A DNA stretch of 64,000 bases, taken from NCBI RefSeq assembly GCF_004346185.1, contig NZ_SMAI01000001.1, positions 248,001 through 312,000 of the forward strand, given 5' to 3'. Every line of letters begins with the position of its first letter. The stretch's first letter is position 1. Under the pieces are notes generated by a model that made no database searches, was not told the DNA's origin, and saw nothing but the letters and a program-made list of their open reading frames with translations. The position numbers and the translations under genes were made by a program. Shown in pieces: positions 53,412 to 62,409 of this stretch. The stretch comes from Aquabacter spiritensis. GTDB lineage: Bacteria > Pseudomonadota > Alphaproteobacteria > Rhizobiales > Xanthobacteraceae.

Positions 53412-54449
53412 ATGAAACATCTGATCCTCGCCACCGCTTTGCTGGCCGCCGGCAGCGCCGTCGCCCAGGACCTCCCCAAGACCAATCTGAAGGTGGTCGG
53501 CGGCCTCAGCAACCTGACCGCCTATCAGGACTATGAAAAGCCGTTCTGGACCAAGACGATCCCCGAGAAGTCGAACGGTCAGGTCACGGCCGAGATCAAG
53601 GGCTTCAACGAAATGGGCCTGAAAGGGCCGGAATTGCTGCGGCTGATGTCGCAGGGCGTGGTCGAGTTCGGCACCGCCACCCTGTCCTACTTCGCCTCCG
53701 ACAATCCGATCAACGAAGCGATCGACCTCGCCGGCCTCGCGCCCGACGTGAAGACCGCCCGCGAGGTGACGGATGCGTTCGAGCCGGTGCTCGCCAAGAC
53801 CTATGGCGACGGATCGAACGTCCGCCTGCTCGGCATCTCGACCTATCCGGCGCAGGTCCTGTTCTGCAATGCCGACATCAAGGGCCTCGCCGATCTGAAG
53901 GGCAAGAAGGTGCGCACGTCGAGCCGGACCCAGGCGGAGTTCGTCGAGGCGTTCGGCGGATCGAGCGTGACCATGGCGTTCGGCGAAGTGGTGCCGGCGC
54001 TTCAGAACAAGGTGGTCGACTGCGCCATCACCGGCTCGCTCTCCGGCTATTCGGCCAAATGGTACGAGGTCTCGACCCATCTCCTCGCATTGCCGATCAA
54101 CTGGAACCAGCAGATCCACGCGGTCAACGAGAAGGCCTGGCAGAAGCTCGACCCCAAGGTCCAGACCTTCCTGCAGACCAATATCGACGGCCTCGTCAAC
54201 GAGATCTGGACGGCCGCCGCCAAGCAGACCCAGCAGGGCTATGACTGCAACACCGGCGCCGCCGCCTGCCCGTTCGAGGTCAAGGGCAAGATGGTTCTCG
54301 TGACGCCCAGCGACGCCGACAAGGCGATGCTGAAGAAGGTGCTTCAGGACCAGATCCTGCCCAAATGGGCCGCGCGCTGCTCGGCGGCCTGCGTCGCCGA
54401 CTTCAACGCCACGGTCGGCAAGACACTCGGCGTCACCGCAGCCAAGTGA
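53412..54449 (+). CDS. dctP: TRAP transporter solute-binding protein (second system)
   Basis: 345 residues. Signal peptide MKHLILATALLAAGSAVAQD, then a DctP-type fold with YEKPFWTKTIPEKSNGQV, KGKKVRTSSRTQAEFVEAFG (the Arg of the carboxylate clamp lies in VRTSSRTQ) and VTMAFGEVVPALQNKVVDCA. It is longer than the first DctP and has four Cys in the C-terminal part (YDCNTGAAACPF and RCSAACVAD), possibly two disulphides. Belongs to a different DctP subgroup than the one at 23880-24872. First transporter gene of the operon. Confidence 0.93.
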   Translation: MKHLILATALLAAGSAVAQDLPKTNLKVVGGLSNLTAYQDYEKPFWTKTIPEKSNGQVTAEIKGFNEMGLKGPELLRLMSQGVVEFGTATLSYFASDNPINEAIDLAGLAPDVKTAREVTDAFEPVLAKTYGDGSNVRLLGISTYPAQVLFCNADIKGLADLKGKKVRTSSRTQAEFVEAFGGSSVTMAFGEVVPALQNKVVDCAITGSLSGYSAKWYEVSTHLLALPINWNQQIHAVNEKAWQKLDPKVQTFLQTNIDGLVNEIWTAAAKQTQQGYDCNTGAAACPFEVKGKMVLVTPSDADKAMLKKVLQDQILPKWAARCSAACVADFNATVGKTLGVTAAK

Positions 54450-54538
54450 GCGTGCCGGGAGACGGACACCGCCCGGGCTGCTTAGGCCCGGGCGCACCCG
54501 CCTCTTGCGCCGCGGCAAGACCCTCTTGGAGCGCCCGC

Positions 54539-55150
54539 ATGACCCCTTCCTCCCTTCCCTTTCTGGCGTCTTTGATGCGCGCCGCCGAGACGCTCGCCCG
54601 CGCGGCGGTCTGGGTCGGCGGGGCCCTGACCATCGCGAGCGTGCTGGTGGTCTGCGTCGACGTCCTCGCCCGCAAATTCCTCGGCTGGACCGTGGGCGGC
54701 GCCGACGAATTGTCGAGCTACGCCTTTGCGATCTCGACGACCTGGTCGCTCGCCTTCGCGGCGCTCCAGCGGGCGAACGTGCGGGTGGACGTGATCTACC
54801 AATATCTGCCGGTGCGGGTTTCGGCGGTGCTGGACTGGCTGGCTCTGGTCGCGCTCGGCACCTTCATGGGGTTCCTCACCTATTACGCCTATGACGTGGT
54901 CGCCGCTTCGGTCGCGCAGGGTTCGCGTGCCAATACGCCCCTCGCCACCCCGCTCGTGGTGCCGCAGGGACTCTGGTATCTCGGCCTCGTCTTCATGTGC
55001 GTGGTCCTGGCGCTGATGCTGGTGCGCGCCTCGGTGGCGCTGGTCACCGGCGACATCGCCACCGTCAAGGCCCTCGCCGGGGTCCGGTCGGCGCAGGAGG
55101 AGGCTGCGGAAGAGGCAGCCTCCGGCGAACGCATGGTCAGGGGAGCCTGA
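54539..55150 (+). CDS. dctQ: TRAP transporter small permease (second system)
   Basis: 203 residues, four membrane helices: AAVWVGGALTIASVLVVCVDV, ELSSYAFAISTTWSLAFAAL, WLALVALGTFMGFLTYYAY and LWYLGLVFMCVVLALMLV. DVLARKFLGWTVGGADELSSY is the usual DctQ pattern. TTGGAG precedes the ATG at 54539. It has a longer C-terminal tail than the other DctQ here. Two bases separate it from dctM. Confidence 0.92.
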   Translation: MTPSSLPFLASLMRAAETLARAAVWVGGALTIASVLVVCVDVLARKFLGWTVGGADELSSYAFAISTTWSLAFAALQRANVRVDVIYQYLPVRVSAVLDWLALVALGTFMGFLTYYAYDVVAASVAQGSRANTPLATPLVVPQGLWYLGLVFMCVVLALMLVRASVALVTGDIATVKALAGVRSAQEEAAEEAASGERMVRGA

Positions 55151-55151
55151 C

Positions 55152-56435
55152 ATGGTCGCCACCACCCTCATCCTCCTGCTGGTGCTGATCGGCCTCTCGA
55201 TCCCGGTCGGCGCCGCGCTCGGCGTGCTCGGACTGATCCTCGATCCGCTCTATTCCTTCCTGCCGCTGACCCGCGGCATCGGGGAGCTCGCCTGGAGCAC
55301 CAACAACGAGTTTCTCCTGGTCGCGATCCCGCTCTTCATCCTGCTCGGGGAAGTCCTGCTGCGCGCGGGCTTCGCGGAGCGGATGTACGGCGCGATGAGC
55401 CTCTGGCTGTCCTGGCTTCCCGGCGGGCTGATGCACGCCAATATCGGCGCCTCGGCGCTGTTTGCCGCGACCTCCGGCTCCAGCGTCGCGACCGCCGCCA
55501 CCGTCGGGACGGTCTCGATCCCGCAAATCAAGCGCTACGGCTATAACGAGCCGCTGTTCCTCGGCAGCCTCGCGGCAGGCGGAACGCTCGGCATTCTCAT
55601 CCCGCCCTCGATCAATCTCGTGATCTACGGCGTGCTCACCAATGCCTCGGTGCCGAAGCTCTATCTCGCGGGCATCGTCCCGGGCCTGCTGCTGGCGGGC
55701 CTGTTCATGCTCACCGTGATCGTCGCCTGCCTGATCCGGCCGGCCTGGGGCGGCCAGAAAATCAGCGCCACCTGGGGCGAGCGGATGCGCAGCCTGGTCC
55801 ATCTCGGGCCGCCGCTCGGCATCTTCCTGCTGGTGGTGGGGTCGATCTATGCCGGCCTCGCCACGCCGACCGAGGCAGCGGCCCTCGGCGTGCTCGGCGC
55901 GCTGATCCTCGCCGCCTGGTTCGGCCGGCTGACTTTGTCCATGCTGCGCGAAGCCGTGGAAGGCACGATGAAGGCGAGCGCCATGATCATGCTGATCATC
56001 CTCGCCGCGAGCTTCCTCAATTTCGTGATGGCGGCGACCGGCATCACCGACGCCATTACAAGCTCGATCTCGGGTCTCGGCATCTCGCCGCTGCAGATGC
56101 TGCTGGTGATCGTCGTGTTTTATCTGGTGCTCGGCTGCTTCATGGAGACCCTCTCCATGATGATCACGACGATCCCCATCGTCGCCCCCATCATGCTGCA
56201 GCTCGGCTACGACCCGATCTGGCTCGGCATTCTGATCATCATCCTGGTGGAAGCCGCCTTGATCACCCCGCCGGTGGGGCTGAACCTGTTCGTCGTGCAG
56301 AGCCTGCGCAAAGGCGGCTCGATGACCGCGGTGATCGTCGGCAGCCTGCCGTTCGTCCTGGCGATGGCGGCACTGCTCGTGCTGATCACCGTCTTTCCGA
56401 GCCTCGTGCTCTTCCTCCCCCGCGTCTTCAGCTAG
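55152..56435 (+). CDS. dctM: TRAP transporter large permease (second system)
   Basis: 427 residues, about 12 membrane helices with DctM blocks: LLVLIGLSIPVGAALGVLG, SALFAATSGSSVATAATVG, GGTLGILIPPSINLVIYGVL and LITPPVGLNLFVVQSL. It is the sodium-linked translocation subunit for the ligand of the DctP above. Immediately after dctQ; 29 bases before the DUF2848 gene. Confidence 0.95.
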   Translation: MVATTLILLLVLIGLSIPVGAALGVLGLILDPLYSFLPLTRGIGELAWSTNNEFLLVAIPLFILLGEVLLRAGFAERMYGAMSLWLSWLPGGLMHANIGASALFAATSGSSVATAATVGTVSIPQIKRYGYNEPLFLGSLAAGGTLGILIPPSINLVIYGVLTNASVPKLYLAGIVPGLLLAGLFMLTVIVACLIRPAWGGQKISATWGERMRSLVHLGPPLGIFLLVVGSIYAGLATPTEAAALGVLGALILAAWFGRLTLSMLREAVEGTMKASAMIMLIILAASFLNFVMAATGITDAITSSISGLGISPLQMLLVIVVFYLVLGCFMETLSMMITTIPIVAPIMLQLGYDPIWLGILIIILVEAALITPPVGLNLFVVQSLRKGGSMTAVIVGSLPFVLAMAALLVLITVFPSLVLFLPRVFS

Positions 56436-56464
56436 GCGCCTCCCTCCCTGACACAGGTCGCATC

Positions 56465-57142
56465 ATGAAACTGTCTTTCGATGTCGCCGGCGGCGCCCCG
56501 CTCGCCGTCACCCTCACCGATCTGGTGGTCGCCGGCTGGGCCGGCCGCGACATGGCCGCCATCGAGCACCATATCGAGGAATTGTTCGCGATCGGCGTTC
56601 CGCGCCCGAGCGCGGTGCCGCTTTATTACCGCGCGGCGGAAAACCTGATGACCCAGGGCGATCGCATCCAGGTGATCGGCGGCGAGACCTCGGGCGAAGT
56701 GGAAACCTTCGTGTTCAGCGCCGGCGGCGACATGTATGTGAGCCTCGCTTCCGACCATACCGACCGGCGGCTCGAGACCCAGAGCGTCGCGCTGTCCAAG
56801 CAGATCTGTGCCAAGCCGATCGCCACCACCGCCTGGAAATTCTCCGAGGTCGCCGACCATTGGGACGCGCTGATCATCCGCGCCTTCATCGAGGAGAACG
56901 GCGCGCGCGTGCTCTATCAGGAAGGTCCGCTGGCGGCGCTGCGCCCGCCGTCCGAACTGATCGCCGGCTTCACCGGCGGCGCCGCGGCTCTGCCCGAAGG
57001 GGTCGGGATGATCTGTGGCACAGTGAGCGCGATCGGCGGCATCCGCCCGGCGGCGGCGTTCTCCATGGAACTGGAAGATCCGGTGATGGGCCGCATCCTG
57101 CGGCATTCCTATGCCGTCGACGTCCTGCCGGAAGTGGCCTGA
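56465..57142 (+). CDS. DUF2848 protein
   Basis: 225 residues, cytoplasmic, no membrane segments. Typical of DUF2848: [21 protein letters not shown] near the start, the block [20 protein letters not shown] and the strongly conserved [21 protein letters not shown] (His-Thr-Asp-Arg-Arg/Lys). [21 protein letters not shown] near the end resembles the C-terminal strands of fumarylacetoacetase-like hydrolases, so a lyase or hydrolase acting on an organic acid is plausible, but no function has been shown for this family as far as I know. Part of the TRAP operon. Confidence 0.88.
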   Translation: MKLSFDVAGGAPLAVTLTDLVVAGWAGRDMAAIEHHIEELFAIGVPRPSAVPLYYRAAENLMTQGDRIQVIGGETSGEVETFVFSAGGDMYVSLASDHTDRRLETQSVALSKQICAKPIATTAWKFSEVADHWDALIIRAFIEENGARVLYQEGPLAALRPPSELIAGFTGGAAALPEGVGMICGTVSAIGGIRPAAAFSMELEDPVMGRILRHSYAVDVLPEVA

Positions 57143-57159
57143 AGGGCGGACCCGACATC

Positions 57160-57945
57160 ATGCTTTCCGCCTCTTCCACACCTTACGAGGCCCGTCTGGC
57201 CGCCCGCTCGGGCGGCTTCGACGCCCCGACCGCAGACGTCGCCCCCGGCTTCGTCCAGGGCAATCTGGCGGTCCTTCCCCGCGCCCTCGCCTATGATTTC
57301 CTCCTTTTCTGCCAGCGCAATCCGAAGCCCTGTCCGCTGATCGGGGTCTCGGAGCCGGGCGACCCCAAAATGCCGGCGCTCGGCCGCGATCTCGATATCC
57401 GCACCGATCTGCCGCGCTATCGGATCTGGGAGAACGGCACGCTCGTCTCCGAGCCCACCGATGTCAGCGCGTTCTGGCGCGACGATCTCGTCGCATTTCT
57501 GATCGGGTGTTCGTTCTCTTTCGAAGAGGCGTTGCTGGCGGCGCGGGTGCCGGTCCGTCACATCGACCAGGGCTGCAATGTCCCGATGTACCGGACGAGC
57601 ATCCCGACCACCCCCGCCGGCTGCTTCTCCGGTCCGCTGGTGGTCTCGATGCGGCCTCTCGCACCCGCCGACCTGGTCCGCGCGATCCAGGTGACGTCGC
57701 GCTTTCCCTCGGTTCACGGCGCTCCGATCCATGTCGGAGATCCCGCTGCGATCGGCATCGCGGACATTGCGGCGCCGGATTACGGCGACCCGGTGGAAAT
57801 TCGGCCGGGCGAAGTCCCGGTCTTTTGGGCCTGCGGAGTCACGCCGCAATCGGTGATCGCAAGCGTGCGCCCGGATTTCTGCATCACCCACGCGCCCGGC
57901 TACATGCTCGTCACGGACATCCCGAACGGCAGCCTGGCCGTCTGA
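57160..57945 (+). CDS. DUF1445 putative hydro-lyase (D-glutamate cyclase-like)
   Basis: 261 residues. Family features: [65 protein letters not shown] and [14 protein letters not shown] near the C-terminus. The family (YcsI, PF07286) is annotated as putative hydro-lyase, and the mitochondrial relative DGLUCY converts D-glutamate to 5-oxoproline. The gene ends only four bases before egtD on the other strand, so this is the last gene of the TRAP operon. A role as cyclase, hydro-lyase or amide-forming enzyme on the imported compound is inference. Confidence 0.88.
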   Translation: MLSASSTPYEARLAARSGGFDAPTADVAPGFVQGNLAVLPRALAYDFLLFCQRNPKPCPLIGVSEPGDPKMPALGRDLDIRTDLPRYRIWENGTLVSEPTDVSAFWRDDLVAFLIGCSFSFEEALLAARVPVRHIDQGCNVPMYRTSIPTTPAGCFSGPLVVSMRPLAPADLVRAIQVTSRFPSVHGAPIHVGDPAAIGIADIAAPDYGDPVEIRPGEVPVFWACGVTPQSVIASVRPDFCITHAPGYMLVTDIPNGSLAV

Positions 57946-57949
57946 TCGC

Positions 57950-58921
57950 TCAGGCCGACAGGAGAAACACCCCGAACAGGGTCTGGGCGTCGGTCCAGAC
58001 CTGTTCGGTGTGCCATCCCGCCGCGCGGGCGAGTTCGGCGACGTCTTCGCTCGCATATTTGTACGAGTTCTCGGTGTGGATCGTCTCTCCGGCGGCGAAG
58101 CGGAAGGTGCGGTCCGCGGCGCGCACGATCTGGTCGGCGCGGCTGACGAGGTGCATCTCGATCCGGCTTTCCTCTTCGTTGAAGAGCGCGGCGTGGGCGA
58201 AGCGGTCGAGATCGAAATTTCCGTCCAGCTCGCGGTTGATCCTCGCCAGCAGATTGAGGTTGAAGGCGGCGGTCACCCCTTCGGCATCGTCATAGGCCGC
58301 CTCCAGCCTCCGCACGTCCTTCTTCAAATCCACGCCCAGCACCAGCAGCGCGCCGGTGCCGAGCGTCAGCCGCGCCTCGACGAGAAAGCGGCGGGCCTCG
58401 GACGGGGTGAAGTTGCCGATCGTGGAGCCCGGAAAGAATCCGACTGTCCGCTGACCGTCGATCTGCGGCAGGGCGACCCGGCGCGTGAAGTCGCCGACGA
58501 GCGGAACGACGTCGAGCGCGGGATAGTCGCGTGCCAGGGCCTGCGCGGCCTCCATGAGGTGGTCGGCCGAAATGTCGATGGGGACATAGGCCGCCGGTAG
58601 ATCGAGCGCATCGAGCAGGATGCGAACCTTGACCAAGGACCCCGCGCCGAACTCCACGAGCCGCGCGTTTTTCCCGGCCCGGTGCGCGATTGCACCAGCC
58701 TCCCGGCGCAGAATATCGAGCTCCGTGCGGGTCGGATAATATTCCGGCAGCCCGCAGATCCGGTCGAACAGGCGCGAGCCCTCGGCGTCGTAGAAATACT
58801 TCGCAGCCAGCGTTTTTCGCGGCGCGGAGAGGCCCGCCACGACGTCGGCCCGGAATTCGGCTGGGCCGGGGATGCCCGGGGCCGCGGTGTCACGAGCGGT
58901 CGGATTGTAGGGCATGGTCAC
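57950..58921 (-). CDS. egtD: L-histidine N(alpha)-methyltransferase
   Basis: 323 residues. Makes hercynine (trimethyl-histidine) with three SAM molecules, the first step of ergothioneine synthesis. Visible: SRLFDRICGLPEYYPTRTE, the SAM-binding loop LVEFGAGSLVKVRILLDAL, and TVGFFPGSTIGNFTP. The start GTG overlaps the egtB stop as GTGA; the ATG at 58915 is an alternative. Gene order is egtB then egtD. The frame of the neighbouring DUF1445 gene ends just four bases away, tail to tail. Confidence 0.95.
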   Translation of the reverse strand: MTMPYNPTARDTAAPGIPGPAEFRADVVAGLSAPRKTLAAKYFYDAEGSRLFDRICGLPEYYPTRTELDILRREAGAIAHRAGKNARLVEFGAGSLVKVRILLDALDLPAAYVPIDISADHLMEAAQALARDYPALDVVPLVGDFTRRVALPQIDGQRTVGFFPGSTIGNFTPSEARRFLVEARLTLGTGALLVLGVDLKKDVRRLEAAYDDAEGVTAAFNLNLLARINRELDGNFDLDRFAHAALFNEEESRIEMHLVSRADQIVRAADRTFRFAAGETIHTENSYKYASEDVAELARAAGWHTEQVWTDAQTLFGVFLLSA

Positions 58922-60201
58922 GCATCCTCGGCGAGACGCAGGCCGGCGAACGGCCAGCGCTGGTGCGGATAGAAGAAATTGCGGTAGGTGGCGCGCACAT
59001 GACCGTCCGGCGTCGCGCAGCAGCCGCCGCGCAGCACGAACTGGCTGGCCATGAACTTGCCGTTATATTCGCCGATCGCGCCGGGGGCGGCCCTGTAGCC
59101 GGGATAGGGGCTATAGGGGCTCTGCGTCCACTCCCAGACGTCGCCATACATCTGACCCGGCCGATCCGGGGCGGAGCCGCCGGCCACCGGCCGCAAATAG
59201 CCCGAGCCCGCGAAATTGCCGGCCACCGGCAAGTCGCGCGCGGCGACTTCCCATTCCGCTTCCGTCGGCAGACGCTTCCCCGCCCACCGGGCGAAGGCAT
59301 CGGCCTCGTAATAGGAGACGTGGCAGACCGGCGCCTCGCGATCGACGGCGTGCTGGCCGGACAAGGTCATCGCCTCCCAACCCTGCCCGGTCTCCTCCCA
59401 ATAAAGCGGCGCCACGAACTCGCCGGACTTCACCCGCGCCCAGCCGTCCGCGAGCCAGAGATCCGGGCGGCGATAGCCGCCGTCGCCGATGAAATCCATC
59501 CATTCGCCGTTCGACACCGGCCGTGACGCGATCCGGAATGGGCGCAGCAGGGCCTGATGGCGCGGGCTCTCATTATCATAAGCAAAGCCCGCGCCGTCAT
59601 GGCCGATGTCGACGATGCCGCCGGGATAGTCGAAGAAACGGGCCTCGCCCGCCGCCCGCGCCAGCCCGGCGCGATAGGGCGCATAAGCCGGGCGCAGCGG
59701 ATTGCGGGAAAAGAGATTGAGAATATCCATCAGGATGAGTTCCTGATGCTGCTGCTCGTGATGATTGCCGATGTCGAGAAGGGGGGCGATCGTCGGCCAC
59801 AGATCCGCGTCGGCGACATCGAACAGATGCTCCATCGACTGCGTGACATGGCTGCGATAGGCGGCGACCTCCGCGACGCCCGGGCGGGTCACCAGGCCGC
59901 GCTCGAAGCGCGGGTGCCGGGCGCCAGCGGCTTCGTAATAGGAATTGAAGAGATAGGCGAATTGCGGGTGCTGGACCTCGTAGCCGGCGAGATGCGGCAC
60001 CAGCAGGAAAGTCTCGAAGAACCAGCTGACATGGGCGAGGTGCCATTTGGTCGGGCTGCAATCCGGCATCGACTGCACCGTCTGGTCCTCGGCACCGAGC
60101 GGACGCGCCAGTTCCTCGCTGTGCGCACGCACGGTGCGGAAGCGCGCAACGAGGTCGTCGCGGCGGTCATGGACCGGTGCGATGCTGTTCGGACTGTGCA
60201 T
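58918..60201 (-). CDS. egtB: Ergothioneine biosynthesis sulfoxide synthase
   Basis: 427 residues. Iron-dependent oxygenase that joins hercynine with a thiol donor. The DinB-like N-terminal domain has WHLAHVSWFFETFLL (first iron His) and NHHEQQHQELILMD, the HxxxHxE iron motif; the C-terminal formylglycine-enzyme-like domain contains PTEAEWEVAARDLP and MYGDVWEWTQSPYSPYPGY. GGGAGAG precedes the ATG. With no egtA/egtC nearby, cysteine rather than gamma-glutamylcysteine is probably the sulfur donor, as known for EgtB of the alphaproteobacterial type; this is inference. Confidence 0.95.
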   Translation of the reverse strand: MHSPNSIAPVHDRRDDLVARFRTVRAHSEELARPLGAEDQTVQSMPDCSPTKWHLAHVSWFFETFLLVPHLAGYEVQHPQFAYLFNSYYEAAGARHPRFERGLVTRPGVAEVAAYRSHVTQSMEHLFDVADADLWPTIAPLLDIGNHHEQQHQELILMDILNLFSRNPLRPAYAPYRAGLARAAGEARFFDYPGGIVDIGHDGAGFAYDNESPRHQALLRPFRIASRPVSNGEWMDFIGDGGYRRPDLWLADGWARVKSGEFVAPLYWEETGQGWEAMTLSGQHAVDREAPVCHVSYYEADAFARWAGKRLPTEAEWEVAARDLPVAGNFAGSGYLRPVAGGSAPDRPGQMYGDVWEWTQSPYSPYPGYRAAPGAIGEYNGKFMASQFVLRGGCCATPDGHVRATYRNFFYPHQRWPFAGLRLAEDA

Positions 60202-60261
60202 TTCGCGGGCTCTCCCCTCGTTCGACGCCGTCAGCGTTAAAGTCTTCGGCTGCCAGAAAGT

Positions 60262-60642
60262 TCAATTCGCGGCCGGCGCAGGCCGCGCTTGCAAAAGCGC
60301 TTCTTTGTATACGTCGGGTTTGAAGCCGACGATCAGTCGTCCGCCGAAATCCAGCACCGGCCGCTTGATCATGGCCGGTTGTGCGAGCATGAGGCGGATG
60401 GCGGCCGCGCGGTCGATCCCCTGCTTCTCGGCGTCGGGAAGGGCGCGGAAGGTGGTGCCGGCCCGGTTGAGAAGCACCTCCCAGCCCAGCGCGTCGACCC
60501 AGGTGCCGAGCCGTTCCGGGGTGAGGCCGTCGGTCCGGTAATCGTGGAAGCGACAGGCGATGGCATGATCGGTGAGCCAGGCCCGCGCTTTCTTCATCGT
60601 GTCGCAGGTCTTGATGCCGTAGATCGTGGTCTCGTGCGCCAT
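60262..60642 (-). CDS. ArsC/Spx-family thioredoxin-fold protein
   Basis: 126 residues. TTIYGIKTCDTMKKARAWL has a single Cys (not the CxxC of Spx), as in the YffB group of ArsC-like reductases. FHDYRTDGLTPERLGTWV and KRPVLDFGGRLIVGF are conserved, the latter holding the Arg-Pro cis-peptide loop. Probably a glutathione- or thiol-linked reductase rather than a dedicated arsenate reductase, since no other arsenic gene is present. 60 bases upstream of egtB on the same strand. Confidence 0.88.
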   Translation of the reverse strand: MAHETTIYGIKTCDTMKKARAWLTDHAIACRFHDYRTDGLTPERLGTWVDALGWEVLLNRAGTTFRALPDAEKQGIDRAAAIRLMLAQPAMIKRPVLDFGGRLIVGFKPDVYKEALLQARPAPAAN

Positions 60643-60716
60643 ATTCAGCGGCTCCCCTCAAGGTTCGACGGCCCCATCATTGCATTTGCGGGCCTCGGCC
60701 GGTATAAGCCCGCCTT

Positions 60717-60782
60717 CGCCCGGCATGCGCCCCCCTGGAGGCGTGCCGGCCGAAGCCGAACGGCCGCGCTGGCGGCCGTTCG
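60717..60782 (+). promoter_or_regulatory. Two-hairpin leader upstream of rplY
   Basis: A bulged hairpin (CCGGCATGCGCC pairing with GGCGTGCCGG, about 60719-60750) is followed by a perfect 11-bp stem (CGAACGGCCGC / GCGGCCGTTCG, 60757-60782) with a four-base loop. The second ends 34 bases before the rplY start. It may be a transcript leader for control of the ribosomal protein gene or simply the end of an upstream transcript. Confidence 0.4.
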
Positions 60783-60816
60783 TCATTCCAGAACCCATGA
60801 ATTTAGGACGAGTGCC

Positions 60817-61443
60817 ATGACTGCCATCAAGGAACTGAAGGCTGTGGCGCGCCCGCGGGCCGGCAAGGGGGCCGCCCGTGCCGAGCGCCGCGCCGGACGC
60901 GTGCCCGCCGTGATCTACGGCGAGAAGCAGGATCCGATCACGATCTCGCTCGAGCACAAGGAAATCACCCGCACGATCTATGCCGGCCACTTCCTCACCA
61001 CGCTCTTCATGATCGAGGTCGAAGGCAAGCGCCACCGCGTGATCCCCCGCGACTACCAGCTCGACCCGGTGAAGGACCTGCCGCTGCACGTCGACTTCCT
61101 GCGCGTTTCGAGCGGTGCCCGCGTCACGGTCGAAGTGCCCGTGCATTTCGTGAACCAGGAGAAGTCTCCCGGTCTGAAGCGCGGCGGAACGCTCAACGTC
61201 GTGCACCACGCCGTCTCGCTGGACGCGCCGGCTGAATCCATTCCCGATCATATCAGTGTCGACATGACCGGCCTGGAAATCGGCGACAGCGTCCATCTCT
61301 CCGCAGTGACCCTGCCGGAAGGCGTGGAATCGGAGCTGCACGGCGACGACACGCTCGCCACCGTGGTCGCCCCGTCCGGCCTGAAGGACGCGGAGGCCGA
61401 TGACGCCGCCGCCGCCGCGGCCGCGACCCCGGGCAAGTCCTGA
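60817..61443 (+). CDS. rplY: 50S ribosomal protein L25/general stress protein Ctc
   Basis: 208 residues, the long two-domain L25. Domain 1 ([37 protein letters not shown]) binds 5S rRNA; domain 2 ([20 protein letters not shown] onwards) is the Ctc extension, ending in an Ala-rich acidic tail. AGGA stands before ATG 60817; the frame is open far upstream, but the upstream part is not L25-like. Followed by pth 25 bases later, a very common pair. Confidence 0.96.
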   Translation: MTAIKELKAVARPRAGKGAARAERRAGRVPAVIYGEKQDPITISLEHKEITRTIYAGHFLTTLFMIEVEGKRHRVIPRDYQLDPVKDLPLHVDFLRVSSGARVTVEVPVHFVNQEKSPGLKRGGTLNVVHHAVSLDAPAESIPDHISVDMTGLEIGDSVHLSAVTLPEGVESELHGDDTLATVVAPSGLKDAEADDAAAAAAATPGKS

Positions 61444-61468
61444 TCCTGTCCGCTTACGGGAGAGCGCC

Positions 61469-62074
61469 GTGCTGCTGTTCGCAGGCCTCGGCAATCCCGG
61501 CGGGAAATATGCCGGAAACCGGCACAATATCGGCTTCATGGCGGTCGAGGCTCTGGCCCGCCGCCATGGCTTCTCGCCCTGGCGGCGACGCTTCCAGGGC
61601 GCGGTGAGCGAGGGCGAGATCGCGGGCGAAAAGGTGCTCGCGCTGCTGCCCGAAACCTTCATGAACGAGAGCGGACGCGCGGTTGCCGAGGCGATGCGCT
61701 TCTACAAGATCCCGCTCGAGAAGGTCGTCGTTTTCCACGACGAACTCGATCTGCCGCCGGCCAAGGTCCGCGTGAAGAAGGGCGGCGGCAATGCCGGCCA
61801 TAATGGCCTGCGTTCGCTCACCGCCCACTGCGGAAACGAGTATTGGCGGGTGCGGCTCGGGATCGGTCATCCCGGCGACAAGGCCTTGGTCCATGCTTAT
61901 GTGCTGAGCGATTTCGCGAAAGCGGAGCGACCCTGGGTGGAGGGGGTATGCACCGCCTGTGCGGATCATGCCGGCCTGCTCGCCGAAGGCAAACCCGAGG
62001 CGTTCCAGAATCAGGCGCACCTGTTCCTGGAGGCGCAGGGGTTGGGCGCGCCCCGCCCGGTCGGAGGCGGCTGA
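61469..62074 (+). CDS. pth: Peptidyl-tRNA hydrolase
   Basis: 201 residues. Cleaves peptidyl-tRNA released from stalled ribosomes. [22 protein letters not shown] includes the catalytic His and binding Asn; FMNESGRAV and [30 protein letters not shown] follow in the canonical order. Start is GTG 61469 with GGGAG before it; the frame is open from 61400 but that part overlaps rplY. Member of the rplY-pth unit. Confidence 0.96.
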   Translation: MLLFAGLGNPGGKYAGNRHNIGFMAVEALARRHGFSPWRRRFQGAVSEGEIAGEKVLALLPETFMNESGRAVAEAMRFYKIPLEKVVVFHDELDLPPAKVRVKKGGGNAGHNGLRSLTAHCGNEYWRVRLGIGHPGDKALVHAYVLSDFAKAERPWVEGVCTACADHAGLLAEGKPEAFQNQAHLFLEAQGLGAPRPVGGG

Positions 62075-62100
62075 GCCCGCTTGACGGAAAGGGTTGGCCG

Positions 62101-62409
62101 ATGAAGAACGTGACCATCACCGTATCGGAAGACCTGCTGGCGCGGGCCCGGGTGGCTGCGGCGCGGGAAGGCATCAGCCTGTCCAAGTTCATCGCCGAGC
62201 ACCTGTCCCGCGCGCTCGGCGGTCATGCCGATCCCCTCGCCCCGTTCGACCGCTGGCTCGGCGGCCCCGGATGGGGCTACGGGCCGCCGCCTGCACTGTT
62301 GCCGAAGCGTGAGGATCCCGATGAACTTGCGGTGCTTCGTGGACGCTCCGATCCTGATCTACCTCCAGGACCGCGCGGAGGCGCGCAAGCGGGCGATGGC
62401 ACGCCATAG
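62101..62409 (+). CDS. Ribbon-helix-helix antitoxin-like protein
   Basis: 102 residues. The N-terminal 40 (KNVTITVSEDLLARARVAAA, REGISLSKFIAEHLSRALG) form an RHH/CopG-type DNA-binding domain. The rest is Gly/Pro-rich and low in structure. The ORF runs 89 bases into the next gene, far more than the usual 1-4 base overlap, so its last 30 residues are out-of-frame with the PIN coding sequence. Probably the antitoxin of the PIN-type partner; the binding tail may end before the overlap. Confidence 0.8.
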   Translation: MKNVTITVSEDLLARARVAAAREGISLSKFIAEHLSRALGGHADPLAPFDRWLGGPGWGYGPPPALLPKREDPDELAVLRGRSDPDLPPGPRGGAQAGDGTP

